Shown in pieces: positions 1 through 11,748 of a stretch of 44,309 bases of DNA. Each line of letters begins with the position of its first letter. The stretch's first letter is position 1. The stretch spans positions 1 through 44,309 of the forward strand of contig NZ_AZFZ01000019.1 of NCBI RefSeq assembly GCF_001435895.1, read 5' to 3'. Made by a program: the position numbers and the translations under genes. The stretch is from Lentilactobacillus parafarraginis DSM 18390 = JCM 14109. Lineage in GTDB: Bacteria; Bacillota; Bacilli; Lactobacillales; Lactobacillaceae. A model generated the notes under the pieces. It saw nothing but the letters and a program-made list of their open reading frames with translations. It was not told where the DNA came from and ran no database searches.

Positions 1-149
1 TTTTCATCCAACTATGGGGGTTCACTTCAATGAGATGATCAATCGTCCCGGCTTTTTTCTGTCAATTTTCCCGATTTTAAGGATCCTCATTTTCTGATTC
101 GGCCTGTTTTTAAAAAAGCCGTAAAGAATCATGGAATTTGGCAGTTTTA

Positions 150-179
150 TTGTTGCAGTCAACCCGAGTATGCTAGAAT
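150..179 (+). promoter_or_regulatory. Candidate promoter of pyrH-frr
   Basis: TAGAAT at 174-179 is preceded by TG one base upstream (extended -10). TTGTTG at 150-155 lies 18 bp away as a possible -35. The site is 33 bp upstream of the pyrH start. Transcription may also read in from genes before the window. Confidence 0.45.
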
Positions 180-212
180 TGAAGTTAATGATTAACTATG
201 GGAGGCACTTTG

Positions 213-935
213 ATGTCTAAAGTAAAATATAACCGAATCATCTTAAAATTAAGCGGGGAAGCCTTAGCTGGCGACCGTGGATTCGGCATTAATCCACCAG
301 TGATAAAGGACGTTGCGACAGAGATTAAAGACATTTTCGAAATGGGTGTCCAGATCGGAATTGTTGTCGGTGGCGGAAATATGTGGCGAGGTGTCGCCGG
401 CCAAGAAATGGGCATGGAGCGCGCTCAGGCTGACTATATTGGCATGCTGGGGACGATCATGAATGGTTTGGCGCTTCAAGATAATTTGGAATCCCTTGAC
501 GTTCCAACCAGGGTGCAAACTTCCATTGAAATGCGCCAAATTGCTGAACCCTATATTCGGCGCAAGGCTGTGCGGCATCTTGAAAAGGGCCGCGTCGTCA
601 TTTTCGCTGGCGGCACCGGTAACCCGTACTTCTCAACCGACACAACTGCTGCATTGCGGGCAGCGGAAATTGATGCGGATGCCATTTTAATGGCTAAGAA
701 TGGTGTTGATGGGATATACTCAGCTGATCCTCGCAGTCACAAAGATGCCGTGAAGTATGATTCGTTAACTTACATGGATATTTTGGAAAAGGGATTGAAG
801 GTTATGGATTCCACTGCAAGCTCACTTTCAATGGATAATCACATTCCGCTGGTTGTGTTTAATCTTAACAAGCCCGGTAATATTCGTAAGGTTGTTTCCG
901 GTGATAGTATCGGAACAACTGTGAAGGAGAAATAA
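213..935 (+). CDS. pyrH: UMP kinase (uridylate kinase)
   Basis: Phosphorylates UMP to UDP with ATP in pyrimidine nucleotide synthesis; cytoplasmic, homohexameric in the family and usually controlled by UTP and GTP. The 240-aa product has the amino-acid-kinase fold signatures: KLSGEAL near residues 12-18, the glycine-rich GGGNMWRG at 53-60, [11 protein letters not shown] near 133-143 and AKNGVDG at 161-167. An in-frame ATG at 198 exists, but it overlaps GGGAGG (200-205), which is the ribosome binding site for the ATG at 213; the family also begins at MSKVKYNRI. It lies 2 bp before frr, the usual bacterial arrangement, with tsf expected just upstream outside the window. Length is normal. Confidence 0.97.
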   Translation: MSKVKYNRIILKLSGEALAGDRGFGINPPVIKDVATEIKDIFEMGVQIGIVVGGGNMWRGVAGQEMGMERAQADYIGMLGTIMNGLALQDNLESLDVPTRVQTSIEMRQIAEPYIRRKAVRHLEKGRVVIFAGGTGNPYFSTDTTAALRAAEIDADAILMAKNGVDGIYSADPRSHKDAVKYDSLTYMDILEKGLKVMDSTASSLSMDNHIPLVVFNLNKPGNIRKVVSGDSIGTTVKEK

Positions 936-937
936 CA

Positions 938-1501
938 ATGGCAGATTCTCAATCAATCATTAATGAAGCAAAAACAAAAATGAAAAAGGCTGAAGAAGTT
1001 CTGGAACGTGAACTTGGCACAATCCGGGCAGGGCGCGCAAACGCCAGCATTTTAAGCAGTGTCACCGTGGATTACTACGGTGCCAAAACACCGCTGAATC
1101 AGATTGCTTCGATTTCAATTCCGGAAGCCCGGGTGATTTTAATTACTCCCTATGATAAGTCTTCGTTGGAAAACATCGAAAAGGGCATCTACGAAGCCGA
1201 TCTGGGTTTGAGCCCAGCAAATGACGGTTCCGCAATTCGGCTGGCAATTCCAGCGTTAACTGAGGATCGCCGTAAGGAGATTGCCAAGCAGGTAAAAGCA
1301 ACTGGCGAAAAGAGTAAGGTTGCGGTTCGTAACGTTCGTCGTGAAGCCATGGATACCTTTAAACGGGACAACAAGGCTGATGATATTACCGACGATGAAT
1401 TACACCGCCTTGAAGATCAAGTTCAAAAGTTGACTGATAATGCAATTAAAAGTGTTGACACGATTGTTGCCAACAAAGAAAATGAAGTTATGAACGGCTA
1501 G
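938..1501 (+). CDS. frr: Ribosome recycling factor
   Basis: Acts with EF-G to split the post-termination ribosome so it can start again. The 187-aa product has the full family length (about 185) and the expected two-domain content. A long helical N-terminal part carries ELGTIRAGRA near residues 25-34. A central beta domain contains PLNQIASISIPEARV. The C-terminal helices contain DDELHRLEDQVQKLTD. The ATG at 938 follows AAGGAGA and sits 2 bp after the pyrH stop, so the two genes are co-transcribed. The next gene downstream is not uppS, as is common, but an unrecognised small gene 15 bp away. Confidence 0.97.
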   Translation: MADSQSIINEAKTKMKKAEEVLERELGTIRAGRANASILSSVTVDYYGAKTPLNQIASISIPEARVILITPYDKSSLENIEKGIYEADLGLSPANDGSAIRLAIPALTEDRRKEIAKQVKATGEKSKVAVRNVRREAMDTFKRDNKADDITDDELHRLEDQVQKLTDNAIKSVDTIVANKENEVMNG

Positions 1502-1516
1502 AAAGAGGGGCTTCCT

Positions 1517-1960
1517 ATGGCAGACAAGAATGATGGTAGCAACGACGAAGTATCCGTAGTACCTGGCACTGATGAATTTCAAAAGATGTTATTTAAGTTG
1601 AATAAACCGGTGACTCAGGATAATCTAGGTGACCTAGATTATAATGGCAGTCGGCTTCAGCCGGTCCAGGATGATATGTACGCGATGCCGGCGTTTGTAA
1701 CTGATGACTTTAACCTATTTTTCATCGTGTCTCAACTTGTAGAAGATGATTGGGTGATTGCGTTCTCGACAGCAACAATCGAAAATGGCAATGAAATTAC
1801 CGATTTATCAGAACCAATGACAACCGGCAAGGGGCTAAACGAATTAGGGCAGAAGAGCCCGGCAGATGCTAACAAATTATTGAAATATTTCAATACGTTG
1901 GCCGAAGCAAATCGCGGTGAATGGCGAATGGTTGAACGTCCAGATAGTGCAGAAAACTAA
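1517..1960 (+). CDS. Uncharacterised acidic protein after frr
   Basis: I do not recognise this 147-aa protein. It has a good ribosome binding site (AGAGGGG, 7 bases before the ATG) and starts 15 bp after frr, so it is probably the last gene of the pyrH-frr transcript; a hairpin terminator follows 17 bp after its stop. The product is acidic and soluble, with no signal peptide, membrane segment or cysteine. The first 20 residues look disordered and rich in Asp and Asn. A middle segment (about residues 65-90, DDFNLFFIVSQLVEDDWVIAF) looks like alternating beta strands, and there is a helical C-terminal third. A role tied to translation is suggested only by its neighbours. It is certainly a gene; its function is unknown. 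Confidence 0.85.
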   Translation: MADKNDGSNDEVSVVPGTDEFQKMLFKLNKPVTQDNLGDLDYNGSRLQPVQDDMYAMPAFVTDDFNLFFIVSQLVEDDWVIAFSTATIENGNEITDLSEPMTTGKGLNELGQKSPADANKLLKYFNTLAEANRGEWRMVERPDSAEN

Positions 1961-1976
1961 TAATTAAGTGCATTTT

Positions 1977-2010
1977 AGGATGAGTTTAACTTCTCATCCT
2001 TTATTTTTTC
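1977..2010 (+). terminator. Rho-independent terminator of the pyrH-frr operon
   Basis: AGGATGAG (1977-1984) pairs perfectly with CTCATCCT (1993-2000) around an 8-base loop and runs into TTATTTTTT. It separates the frr unit from uppS. Confidence 0.85.
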
Positions 2011-2035
2011 CTTAATTACCCAATAGGAGAACGCA

Positions 2036-2821
2036 ATGTTTAACAATACCAAAAAGGATGCAATTGATGGCAATGAACTGGATCCCAATCGAATTCCAAA
2101 TCATATTGCCATTATCATGGATGGTAATGGTCGGTGGGCACAGAAACGGCACCTTCCGAGAATTGCTGGTCATAAACAAGGCATGGAAACTGTGAAGACC
2201 GTCACGAAGGCTGCGAGTCACCTTGGCGTGAAAGTACTAACCCTCTACGCATTCTCTACTGAGAACTGGAAGCGACCAAAGGATGAGGTCAGTTTTTTAA
2301 TGAGTTTACCCGTCAAGTTCTTTAACAATTTTGTTCCAGAACTTATCGAGAACAACGTTAAGGTTGCCGTAATGGGAGAAATTGATCAGCTGCCTCAGGC
2401 AACTCAAACGGCCGTTCACGATGCAATCGAGCAAACCAGCAAATGCACTGGTATGATTTTGAATTTTGCTTTAAACTATGGCAGTAGATTGGATATTCGC
2501 TTGGCAGTTAAGCAACTTGTCGAGGAGGCAAAAACCAATGCGATTTCGGTTGACGATATTACCGATCAGCTGATCTCTTCTCATCTGATGACTGGATTTC
2601 TCGGTCAATATCAGGATCCGGACCTTTTGATTCGGACCAGTGGGGAAGAGCGAATTTCCAATTTTTTGCTGTGGCAAATAGCGTATAGTGAGCTGGTGTT
2701 TACGGATACGCTTTGGCCAGATTTTGATGGTCAAACACTCACTGAAATGATTGCTGATTATCAACAACGGGATCGGCGCTTCGGTGGGATTAAAAATGAA
2801 AAGCAGGGGAGAAAATCTTGA
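2036..2821 (+). CDS. uppS: Undecaprenyl diphosphate synthase (isoprenyl transferase)
   Basis: Condenses isopentenyl diphosphate onto farnesyl diphosphate to make C55 undecaprenyl diphosphate, the lipid carrier for peptidoglycan and teichoic acid. The 261-aa protein has the cis-prenyltransferase signatures: IAIIMDGNGRWAQ around residues 24-36 with the catalytic Asp29, YAFSTENWKRP at 71-81, and RTSGE...RISNF at 200-210 followed by LLWQIAYSEL. The ATG at 2036 has AGGAGA upstream. The final codons overlap the TTG start of cdsA by 4 bp, which implies translational coupling. The residues before IPNHIAIIMDG form the variable N-terminal extension often seen in the family. Confidence 0.97.
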   Translation: MFNNTKKDAIDGNELDPNRIPNHIAIIMDGNGRWAQKRHLPRIAGHKQGMETVKTVTKAASHLGVKVLTLYAFSTENWKRPKDEVSFLMSLPVKFFNNFVPELIENNVKVAVMGEIDQLPQATQTAVHDAIEQTSKCTGMILNFALNYGSRLDIRLAVKQLVEEAKTNAISVDDITDQLISSHLMTGFLGQYQDPDLLIRTSGEERISNFLLWQIAYSELVFTDTLWPDFDGQTLTEMIADYQQRDRRFGGIKNEKQGRKS

Positions 2822-3606
2822 GACAACGTGTCATAACCGCAGTCGTGGCGTTAATTATTTTTATTCCAATTATTGTATTAGGCGGTATCTGGATTGACAT
2901 TGCCGGAGTTGCCCTGGGGGTTGTTGCCGTCTCGGAAATTTTGGTCATGAAAAAGCGAATCCTGGTATCCGGGGAATCAATTATTGCCTATTTGGGTGCT
3001 AGTGCGCTGATTCTTCCTGATAAATGGACGAGCTTTTTGCCAAGTAACTTTACGCCAACGTTCATTTTTTTCTTATTCGTTTTGGCACTCCTTTTAGTGA
3101 CCGTTTTGAGCCGAAACCTATTTACATTTGATGACGCGGGTGTCATTATCTTAGGGATGCTATACGTTGGGATGGGATTTCACTACTTTATTGCTGCCCG
3201 TGGCGAATCCTTAACAATCTTGCTTTACGCATTGTTTATTGTGTGGGTCACCGACAGTGGGGCCTATATCTTCGGCAGGAAGCTTGGTAAACACAAACTT
3301 GCACCGCGAATTAGCCCGAATAAAACTTGGGAAGGATCCATTTGTGGGTCCTTAGCAGCGACAATTCTTTGCTCAATTTTCATTTTTTACTATCCAATTG
3401 CCGGATACTCAATGATCGAAATGGTTCTTATCACTATCTTTCTGTCAATTGCCGGCCAATTCGGCGATCTAATTGAATCCGCCTTGAAGCGTTACTATGG
3501 CGTGAAGGATTCTGGCAAGATTTTACCTGGACACGGTGGGATTCTGGATCGATTTGACAGCTTGTTACTTGTATTGCCAATGCTTCATTTGGTTGGCATC
3601 ATTTAA
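2818..3606 (+). CDS. cdsA: Phosphatidate cytidylyltransferase (CDP-diglyceride synthase)
   Basis: Integral membrane enzyme making CDP-diacylglycerol from phosphatidate and CTP, the branch point for phosphatidylglycerol and cardiolipin. The 262-aa product has about eight hydrophobic segments and the CdsA signature at the C-terminus: SPNKTWEG at 166-173, GDLIES at 216-221, and the KD..PGHGG.LDR.DS pattern at 230-248. The start is TTG, overlapping the uppS stop by 4 bp (TTGA), with GGGGAG in the end of uppS as ribosome binding site. The neighbours uppS and rseP are the conserved companions. Length is typical of the family. Confidence 0.96.
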   Translation: MRQRVITAVVALIIFIPIIVLGGIWIDIAGVALGVVAVSEILVMKKRILVSGESIIAYLGASALILPDKWTSFLPSNFTPTFIFFLFVLALLLVTVLSRNLFTFDDAGVIILGMLYVGMGFHYFIAARGESLTILLYALFIVWVTDSGAYIFGRKLGKHKLAPRISPNKTWEGSICGSLAATILCSIFIFYYPIAGYSMIEMVLITIFLSIAGQFGDLIESALKRYYGVKDSGKILPGHGGILDRFDSLLLVLPMLHLVGII

Positions 3607-3630
3607 GTCACTTTAGGAGGAAAACGCCGC

Positions 3631-4905
3631 TTGATAACTACAATAATTGTATTCGTGATTGTCTTTGGAATCCTGGTTATTTTTCATGAGTTCGGTCACT
3701 ATATCATGGCAAAGCGATCGGGGATCCTAGTTCGCGAATTTTCTGTTGGAATGGGGCCGAAGGTTTTTTACCACCGAAGCGGCAGCACAACCTTTACATT
3801 GAGGCTGTTACCGCTGGGTGGCTATGTTCGAATGGCCGGTGAAGTTGATGATGGTGAAGAGGAGCTCAAGCCTGGAACACCAGTGACCCTTCAGTTAAAT
3901 GATTCTGAAGTGGTTACCCGGATCAATACGAGTAATAAGCACTCCCTGTTTCAAGGAATTCCGTTAACCGTAACCGGTGTCGACCTCGCTCGTGACTTGT
4001 ACATAGAAGGTTACGAAAATGGTGATGAATCAGCCGTTAAACGTTATTCGGTAGATCATGATGCTGTGATTATTGAAACTGATGGTACCGAGCTTCAAAT
4101 TGCTCCGGAAGATGTCCAGTTTCAGTCTGCTCCCCTTGGACGGCGGATGCTGACCAATTTTGCCGGGGTATTTAACAACTTTATTCTGGCAATTATCGTG
4201 TACACCCTCTTAGGTTTTGTTCAGGGCGGCGTTCAGACGAATACGAATAAAGTGGATGTGATGCAGTCAAACTCGGTTGCCCGTTCAGCAGGGATCAAGT
4301 CCGGCGATCGAATTGTTGCCATTAACGGCCATAAAACCGCCGATTGGAACAAGCTGGCCGTTCAGATTCAAGCGAATCCCGGTAAGCGGGTGACTGCTAA
4401 AATTTCACGTGATGGCAAGTCAAAATCAATTCAACTGACACCTAAAGCGAACGTGCAAAATGGAAAAAAAGTTGGTATGATTGGGATTACCCAATCTCTT
4501 GACACCAGCTTCAAGGCAAAGGCGTTATCTGGCTTTACGACCACGTGGACGATGCTGACAACGTTACTTGGAGCCCTGTGGTCAATGGTCAGTGGTCACT
4601 TTAGTCTGAACGATTTGGGTGGTCCAGTGGCAATTTTCGCCACCACATCACAAGCTGCCTCAATGGGGCTTGCTGGGGTTTTGAATTTCCTGGCATGGTT
4701 ATCCTTGAACCTGGCGATCATCAATTTAATCCCGATACCAGGTCTCGACGGTGGCAAATTAGTCCTAAATATTATTGAGGCAATCCGGAGAAAACCGGTT
4801 TCTCAGCGAACCGAAACCATTGTGACCTTAATTGGATTTGCGTTCTTAATGATTTTGATGATTTTGGTGACCTGGAACGATATTGAACGATACTTCCTGC
4901 ATTGA
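3631..4905 (+). CDS. rseP: RIP-type site-2 zinc metalloprotease
   Basis: Membrane-embedded protease of the RseP/RasP (Eep) family, which cuts anti-sigma factors, signal peptide remnants or pheromone precursors within the membrane. The 424-aa protein starts with a hydrophobic helix carrying HEFGH at residues 19-23 (zinc ligands His19 and His23, catalytic Glu20). A PDZ domain spans about 205-275. The second zinc site motif NLIPIPGLDGG is at 365-375 within the third membrane segment, and a last membrane helix is near the C-terminus. The start is TTG, with AGGAGG about 10 bp upstream. It lies between cdsA and proS, the conserved order. The substrate cannot be read from the sequence. Confidence 0.95.
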   Translation: MITTIIVFVIVFGILVIFHEFGHYIMAKRSGILVREFSVGMGPKVFYHRSGSTTFTLRLLPLGGYVRMAGEVDDGEEELKPGTPVTLQLNDSEVVTRINTSNKHSLFQGIPLTVTGVDLARDLYIEGYENGDESAVKRYSVDHDAVIIETDGTELQIAPEDVQFQSAPLGRRMLTNFAGVFNNFILAIIVYTLLGFVQGGVQTNTNKVDVMQSNSVARSAGIKSGDRIVAINGHKTADWNKLAVQIQANPGKRVTAKISRDGKSKSIQLTPKANVQNGKKVGMIGITQSLDTSFKAKALSGFTTTWTMLTTLLGALWSMVSGHFSLNDLGGPVAIFATTSQAASMGLAGVLNFLAWLSLNLAIINLIPIPGLDGGKLVLNIIEAIRRKPVSQRTETIVTLIGFAFLMILMILVTWNDIERYFLH

Positions 4906-4923
4906 TTCTTTGTGGGTAAATAA

Positions 4924-6651
<1,728 letters not shown>

Positions 6652-6674
6652 TTTTATAATTGCTAACAAATTGG

Positions 6675-6704
6675 ATGTGGTGAGAAGATCAATGCTCATC
6701 ACAT
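6675..6704 (+). other. Hairpin between proS and polC
   Basis: ATGTGGTGAG (6675-6684) pairs with CTCATCACAT (6695-6704), with one G-U pair, around a 10-base loop. No T-run follows, so this is not itself a terminator. Its 3' arm could alternatively pair with GGTGAG at 6730-6735 in the next hairpin. Confidence 0.5.
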
Positions 6705-6725
6705 GCAGGTAACGATGTTGAATTG

Positions 6726-6762
6726 AGAAGGTGAGACGACGCGTTGTTCTCAGCTTCTTTTT
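6726..6762 (+). terminator. Probable terminator or attenuator before polC
   Basis: AGAAGGTGAGA (6726-6736) pairs with TCTCAGCTTCT (6748-6758), with one G-G mismatch, and is followed by a short T-run to 6762. It ends 22 bp before the polC start and may partly insulate polC from the rseP-proS transcript. Confidence 0.55.
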
Positions 6763-6784
6763 GTACTAATGAGGAGGATGCTCT

Positions 6785-9700
6785 TTGAGTTTGGATCAAA
6801 ATGCGTTATTTGAAAAGTTGTTAGAGCAGCTTCAGTGGGACGATGCCAAAGCATCCCCATTTTTTCAAAATGCTAAAATTAATCGCCTGGAGGTTCACCA
6901 ACAAAGCTTGCGGTGGCAGTTTGATGTTACATTGCCAAAAATTCTGCCTTTCGAAGTCTTTACCGACTTTAATGCGCGCCTTGCCTCGGCTTTCAAGGAC
7001 ATCGCAACGGTTTCGTTGAATATCACTCCTGAAAATGATCATTTTAATGAGCAATTACTGCGGCAATACTGGCAGTGGGTGGTGATGAATAGCGGCGTAA
7101 ACTCACCTTTAATTCAGGAACTCTGTGAGGATCGATCGCCATCAATTGTGGATAATCGGATCGAATTTATTGCTGAAAATGAAATTGTGAAAGATTTTAT
7201 GACCAATACCGCTTTGGGGCCGATTGAAGACATGTATCAAAAAGCGGGATTTCCAAACTTTACAATCCATACAATTGTTGATGAGTCCTCCTCACAAAAA
7301 AATATCGAGGCCCTCAAAAAGAAAAATGCCGCTCAAAACGCTGAGTTGGTGAAGAAAGCCAACGAAGCAATCAAACAAAATAATGAGATGCGGGCCAAGC
7401 ATCCTGCCGGAAAGTCCGGGTCGATGATTGGTAAGAAAATCAAGCCGGATATTCCTGTCATGAAGATGGTTGACATTGTTGAAGAGGAACGTTCAGCCGT
7501 GGTTTCCGGTTATGTGTTTAATAAAGAGGTTCGCTCATTACGTTCAGGCCGGCAGTTATTGATGCTGAAAATTACGGATTATACCTCTTCTATTCAGGTA
7601 AAAAAATTCTCTAACCGGGGCGAAGAGGCGCTGTTTGAGAACATTAATGAAGGTGACTGGGTAAAGGTCCGGGGCAGTATTCAAGAGGACAACTATTCTC
7701 ATGAACTGACGTTGAACGCTTATGATATCAATCCAGTTAAGACGGTTTCAAGAAAAGACACGGCCCCTGAAGGCGAAAAGCGGGTGGAGCTTCATCTGCA
7801 TACTTCTATGAGTCAAATGGATGCCACCAATAACATTGCTGATTTTACCAAGCAAGCCAAAAAATGGGGCCATCCAGCCCTTGCGATCACCGATCATGCG
7901 GCTGTTCAAGGATTTCCGGACGCCTTTCATGCCGCTCAGAAGAACGACATTAAGATGCTTTACGGGGTTGAAATCAACTTGGTTGACGACGGCGTGCCAA
8001 TCACTTACAACGATAAGCACGTTCCGTTGAAGGACGCCACCTACGTCATTTTTGATACCGAAACGACAGGTTTGTCAGCAATTTATGACCGGGTGATTGA
8101 ATTGTCAGCGGTCAAGATGGTGAATAACAACGTTATCGATCAGTTTGAAGAATTTATTGATCCGGGCTTTCACCTGTCCGAACAAACCACTAATCTGACT
8201 TCAATTACTGATGAAATGGTTCATGGGTCCAAATCAGAAGAAGAGGTTTTCAAACTATTCCGTGACTTCTGCGGTGACGCGATTGTCGTTGGCCATAACG
8301 TGACCTTCGATATGGGATTTATGAACACCGGATACGCCAGACATGGGATGCCGGCGATTCCGAACCCAATCATCGATACGTTAACGTTAGCCCGTTTCCT
8401 TTATCCAAATATGCGGGGCTATCGGTTAAATACGTTGGCCAAAAAATTTGATGTGAGCCTCGAGCATCATCACCGGGCGATCTATGACGCGGAAACGACC
8501 GGTCATTTAAATTACCTGTTTGTTAAGGATGCTGAGGATCGGTATGGGGTTGTTTATCATGATCAATTAAACGATCATATGACTGAGAACGACGCCTATA
8601 AGCACGCCCGACCATCCCACGCCATTTTGCTGGCCAAAAATCAGGTCGGTCTGAAGAATATGTTTAAGATTGTTTCGTTTTCTAATGTTGACTACTTCTT
8701 CAGAGTGCCGCGAGTGCCGCGAACCGTTCTCGAAAAGTATCGGGACGGGATTATCGTTGGCTCCGCTTGTTCATCGGGTGAGGTCTTCACCGCGATGATG
8801 CAAAAGGGAGTTGATGAGGCGCGTAAGAAAGCCGCGTTCTATGACTATCTTGAAGTTCAGCCAAAGCGGGCCTACGCACCACTAATTGAAAGCCACTTGA
8901 TTTCAGATGAAGCCAATTTGGAAGAAATTATTGGAAATATCGTCAAATTGGGGGATGAACTGGGCAAACCGGTTGCCGCAACTGGGGATGTGCACTACTT
9001 AAATCCCCAGGATTATATTTATCGAAAGATTTTGATTAATTCCCAAGGTGGGGCGAATCCCTTGAATCGCCAGGAGCTGCCCGATCTTCATTTTTTGACC
9101 ACCAACGAAATGTTGGATGATTTCTCATTTTTGGGCGCTGATAAAGCTAAAGAAATTGTGGTCACAAATACCCAAAAAATCGCCAATGATATTGACGATG
9201 TACATCCGCTTAAAGATCGCCTGTACACCCCGAAGATGGCCGGATCCGAAGATGAAATTCGGCAGCGAACTATGGATACCGCCCATAAATGGTACGGGGA
9301 CCCGTTACCCAAGATTGTTGATGACCGGCTTAAGACCGAATTGAAAAGTATTATTGGCAATGGGTTCTCGGTGATTTATTTGATTGCCCAACGACTCGTT
9401 GCAAAAAGTAACAAGGACGGGTACTTGGTAGGATCTCGAGGATCGGTTGGATCAAGTCTGGTGGCAACGCTCACTGGAATTACCGAAGTTAATCCCTTGC
9501 CGCCACATTATCGGTGTCCCAACTGTCAGCATACTGAATTCTTTACTAAGGGTGAGTATAGTTCAGGCTATGATTTGCCCCGTAAGAAATGTCCTAATTG
9601 CGGCACCCAAATGATTGGCGACGGTCATAACATTCCTTTCGAAACCTTCTTGGGCTTTACTGGAAACAAGGTTCCGGATATTGATCTGAACTTTTCTGGC

Positions 9701-11104
9701 GATTATCAGCCAATTGCGCATAACTACACGAAAGTCTTATTTGGTGAAAAGAATGTTTTTCGGGCCGGGACAATCGGCACGGTTGCCGATAAGACGGCCT
9801 ACGGTTATGTAAAGGCTTATGAACGGGATAAGGGAAAGACGTACCGGCAGGCCGAAGAGGACCGACTGGCTAAGGGCGCGACCGGTGTTAAACGAACTAC
9901 CGGCCAACATCCAGCTGGGATTATCGTTGTTCCAAGCGATATGGACATTTATGATTTCACGCCGATCCAGTATCCGGCTGATGATCAGGATGCCGCCTGG
10001 AAGACCACCCACTTTGATTTCCATTCAATCCATGATAATATCCTAAAAATTGATATTCTGGGACATGATGATCCGACTATGATTCGAATGCTTCAGGATC
10101 TGTCCGGAATTGATCCCAAGTCAATTCCCATGGATGACCCTGGGGTGATGTCGATTTTTTCCAGTCCCAAGATCCTTGGGGTTAGCGAGGATCAGATTCA
10201 GTCTAAAACCGGAACACTTGGCGTTCCAGAATTTGGGACCCGATTTGTGCGGGGGATGCTCGAGCAGACGCACCCCAGCAATTATTCGGAACTGCTCCAA
10301 ATTTCTGGGTTGTCTCATGGTACTGATGTGTGGTTAGGCAATGCAGATGAATTGATTAAAAATGGGACCGCAACAATCGCTAACGTGATTGGTTGCCGGG
10401 ATAACATTATGACCGATTTAATCCAGTGGGGTCTAGACTCCGAACTGTCCTTCCAGATTATGGAAAGTGTCCGCCATGGGCGTGGAATTCCCGATGATTG
10501 GCAGGCAGAGATGCGAAAGGCAAAGATTCCGGAATGGTATATTGATTCCTGTTTAAAGATCAAGTATATGTTCCCGCGGGCCCATGCTGCTGCATATATC
10601 TTAATGGCTCTGCGAATTGCGTACTTTAAAGTTTACTTCCCGTTGGTATATTACGCAGCGTACTTCTCCGTCCGGGCTGACGATTTTGATATCGTGTCCA
10701 TGGCTCGCGGTAAGGAAGCCGTCAAGAATGCGATGCGGCAGATTAACGATAAGGGAATGGAAGCGTCGACCAAGGAAAAGAATCTATTGACCGTTTTGGA
10801 ATTGGCCAACGAAATGCTTGAGCGGGGTTATCAGTTTAAGATGGTTGATCTTGATAAGTCGGATGCCAATCAGTGGTTGATTGACGGCGATACACTGATT
10901 GCGCCATTTAACTCGGTTCCCGGTTTGGGGCTAAACGTTGCCAAACAGATTGTGGCTGCCCGTGAAGATCGACCATTCATTTCTAAGGAAGATTTAGCTA
11001 AACGCGGCAAGGTTTCCAAAACGTTGATTGAGTTTATGACTGAAAATCATATTGTTGACGGATTACCTGATGAAAATCAGCTGAGCTTGTTTGATATGAT
11101 GTAA
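6785..11104 (+). CDS. polC: DNA polymerase III alpha subunit, PolC type
   Basis: Main replicative polymerase of low-GC Gram-positives, with built-in 3'-5' proofreading. The 1439-aa protein has the PolC order: N-terminal region; OB fold about 235-330; PHP domain beginning [10 protein letters not shown] near 334; DEDD exonuclease inserted in PHP (FDTETTG near 424-430, ending about 590); zinc module with two CPNC motifs near 911 and 937; polymerase core with [10 protein letters not shown] near 964-973 and QHPAG near 1040; and a helix-hairpin-helix region. It ends in QLSLF (1432-1436), the beta-clamp binding motif. The start is TTG with GAGGAGG upstream; an ATG at 6778 is out of frame. It lies after proS, as in relatives. 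Confidence 0.98.
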   Translation: MSLDQNALFEKLLEQLQWDDAKASPFFQNAKINRLEVHQQSLRWQFDVTLPKILPFEVFTDFNARLASAFKDIATVSLNITPENDHFNEQLLRQYWQWVVMNSGVNSPLIQELCEDRSPSIVDNRIEFIAENEIVKDFMTNTALGPIEDMYQKAGFPNFTIHTIVDESSSQKNIEALKKKNAAQNAELVKKANEAIKQNNEMRAKHPAGKSGSMIGKKIKPDIPVMKMVDIVEEERSAVVSGYVFNKEVRSLRSGRQLLMLKITDYTSSIQVKKFSNRGEEALFENINEGDWVKVRGSIQEDNYSHELTLNAYDINPVKTVSRKDTAPEGEKRVELHLHTSMSQMDATNNIADFTKQAKKWGHPALAITDHAAVQGFPDAFHAAQKNDIKMLYGVEINLVDDGVPITYNDKHVPLKDATYVIFDTETTGLSAIYDRVIELSAVKMVNNNVIDQFEEFIDPGFHLSEQTTNLTSITDEMVHGSKSEEEVFKLFRDFCGDAIVVGHNVTFDMGFMNTGYARHGMPAIPNPIIDTLTLARFLYPNMRGYRLNTLAKKFDVSLEHHHRAIYDAETTGHLNYLFVKDAEDRYGVVYHDQLNDHMTENDAYKHARPSHAILLAKNQVGLKNMFKIVSFSNVDYFFRVPRVPRTVLEKYRDGIIVGSACSSGEVFTAMMQKGVDEARKKAAFYDYLEVQPKRAYAPLIESHLISDEANLEEIIGNIVKLGDELGKPVAATGDVHYLNPQDYIYRKILINSQGGANPLNRQELPDLHFLTTNEMLDDFSFLGADKAKEIVVTNTQKIANDIDDVHPLKDRLYTPKMAGSEDEIRQRTMDTAHKWYGDPLPKIVDDRLKTELKSIIGNGFSVIYLIAQRLVAKSNKDGYLVGSRGSVGSSLVATLTGITEVNPLPPHYRCPNCQHTEFFTKGEYSSGYDLPRKKCPNCGTQMIGDGHNIPFETFLGFTGNKVPDIDLNFSGDYQPIAHNYTKVLFGEKNVFRAGTIGTVADKTAYGYVKAYERDKGKTYRQAEEDRLAKGATGVKRTTGQHPAGIIVVPSDMDIYDFTPIQYPADDQDAAWKTTHFDFHSIHDNILKIDILGHDDPTMIRMLQDLSGIDPKSIPMDDPGVMSIFSSPKILGVSEDQIQSKTGTLGVPEFGTRFVRGMLEQTHPSNYSELLQISGLSHGTDVWLGNADELIKNGTATIANVIGCRDNIMTDLIQWGLDSELSFQIMESVRHGRGIPDDWQAEMRKAKIPEWYIDSCLKIKYMFPRAHAAAYILMALRIAYFKVYFPLVYYAAYFSVRADDFDIVSMARGKEAVKNAMRQINDKGMEASTKEKNLLTVLELANEMLERGYQFKMVDLDKSDANQWLIDGDTLIAPFNSVPGLGLNVAKQIVAAREDRPFISKEDLAKRGKVSKTLIEFMTENHIVDGLPDENQLSLFDMM

Positions 11105-11149
11105 TCACTTGCCAGTTATCTTTCCCGTTAGTTAAGTTTAAACAATTAT

Positions 11150-11178
11150 TTGTATAAATAAGGATGGTATGTTATACT
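11150..11178 (+). promoter_or_regulatory. Promoter of the rimP-nusA-infB operon
   Basis: TTGTAT (11150-11155) and TATACT (11173-11178) are separated by 17 bp. A transcript starting near 11185 would pass through the hairpin at 11203-11229 before rimP. Confidence 0.65.
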
Positions 11179-11202
11179 TTATTTACTAAATAACTTGTAA
11201 GG

Positions 11203-11229
11203 GAGTGAGCAGAAATGCTCGCTCTTTTT
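11203..11229 (+). terminator. Leader attenuator hairpin ahead of rimP
   Basis: GAGTGAGC (11203-11210) pairs with GCTCGCTC (11217-11224), including one G-U pair, around a 6-base loop and is followed directly by five T. It lies between the promoter and the first gene, so it would act on the operon's own transcript and not end the polC unit only. Confidence 0.7.
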
Positions 11230-11255
11230 AATGGAAAATTTTAGGAGGCCTATTA

Positions 11256-11729
11256 TTGAGCAATGTAGTTGAAACGGTCAAGCAAGTTGTTAAGCCGATT
11301 CTAGAGAAACAGTCATTCTCCTTATTTGATGTTGAATTTGTTAAAGAAAATAAGAGCTGGTATCTGCGGGTATACATTGATAAAAAGGGTGGCGTCACCA
11401 TTGATGATTGTGTCCTCGTCAGCGACGAACTGGGCGAGAAACTTGATGAAATGGATCCCGATCCCATTCCCCAACAGTATTTTTTGGAGGTTTCATCCCC
11501 TGGTGCCGAGCGCCCGTTGAGAAATGATGACGAGCTTTTACAGGCAGTTGATGAATACGTCCATGTATCGCTATACCAAAATTTGAACGGTCAAAAAACG
11601 TATGAAGGTTATTTAAGAGCGGTTGATAAAGACTCACTGACGTTGCAAAATGATCAGTGGGGCAAGCAAGATACCGTTATAATTCCCAAAAAATTGGTTG
11701 CTAAATCACGACTCGCAATTAAATTTTAG
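11256..11729 (+). CDS. rimP: Ribosome maturation factor RimP
   Basis: Assists assembly of the 30S ribosomal subunit. The 157-aa protein has the two-domain RimP layout: an N-terminal alpha/beta domain with LFDVEFVKE and [18 protein letters not shown] (about residues 23-50), the conserved [12 protein letters not shown] near 76-87, and an SH3-like C-terminal beta domain. The start is TTG, 7 bp after AGGAGG, and no ATG fits. It is the first gene of the nusA operon, in its conserved place, 19 bp before nusA. Length matches the family (about 150-160). Confidence 0.95.
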   Translation: MSNVVETVKQVVKPILEKQSFSLFDVEFVKENKSWYLRVYIDKKGGVTIDDCVLVSDELGEKLDEMDPDPIPQQYFLEVSSPGAERPLRNDDELLQAVDEYVHVSLYQNLNGQKTYEGYLRAVDKDSLTLQNDQWGKQDTVIIPKKLVAKSRLAIKF

Positions 11730-11748
11730 GTAAAGGAGACAGACGGAA

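Noticed and set aside
25-60. T-run after CCCGGC at about 47-57 as a terminator of an upstream gene
   Set aside because: No complementary GCCGGG arm is present within the window, so no stem can be shown.
264-578. Minus-strand open frame opposite pyrH
   Set aside because: No initiation signal, and pyrH covers it with full family motifs.
6778-6813. Short upstream frame (ATG to TGA) overlapping the polC start
   Set aside because: The AGGAGG touches this ATG, too close to start there, and fits the TTG of polC.
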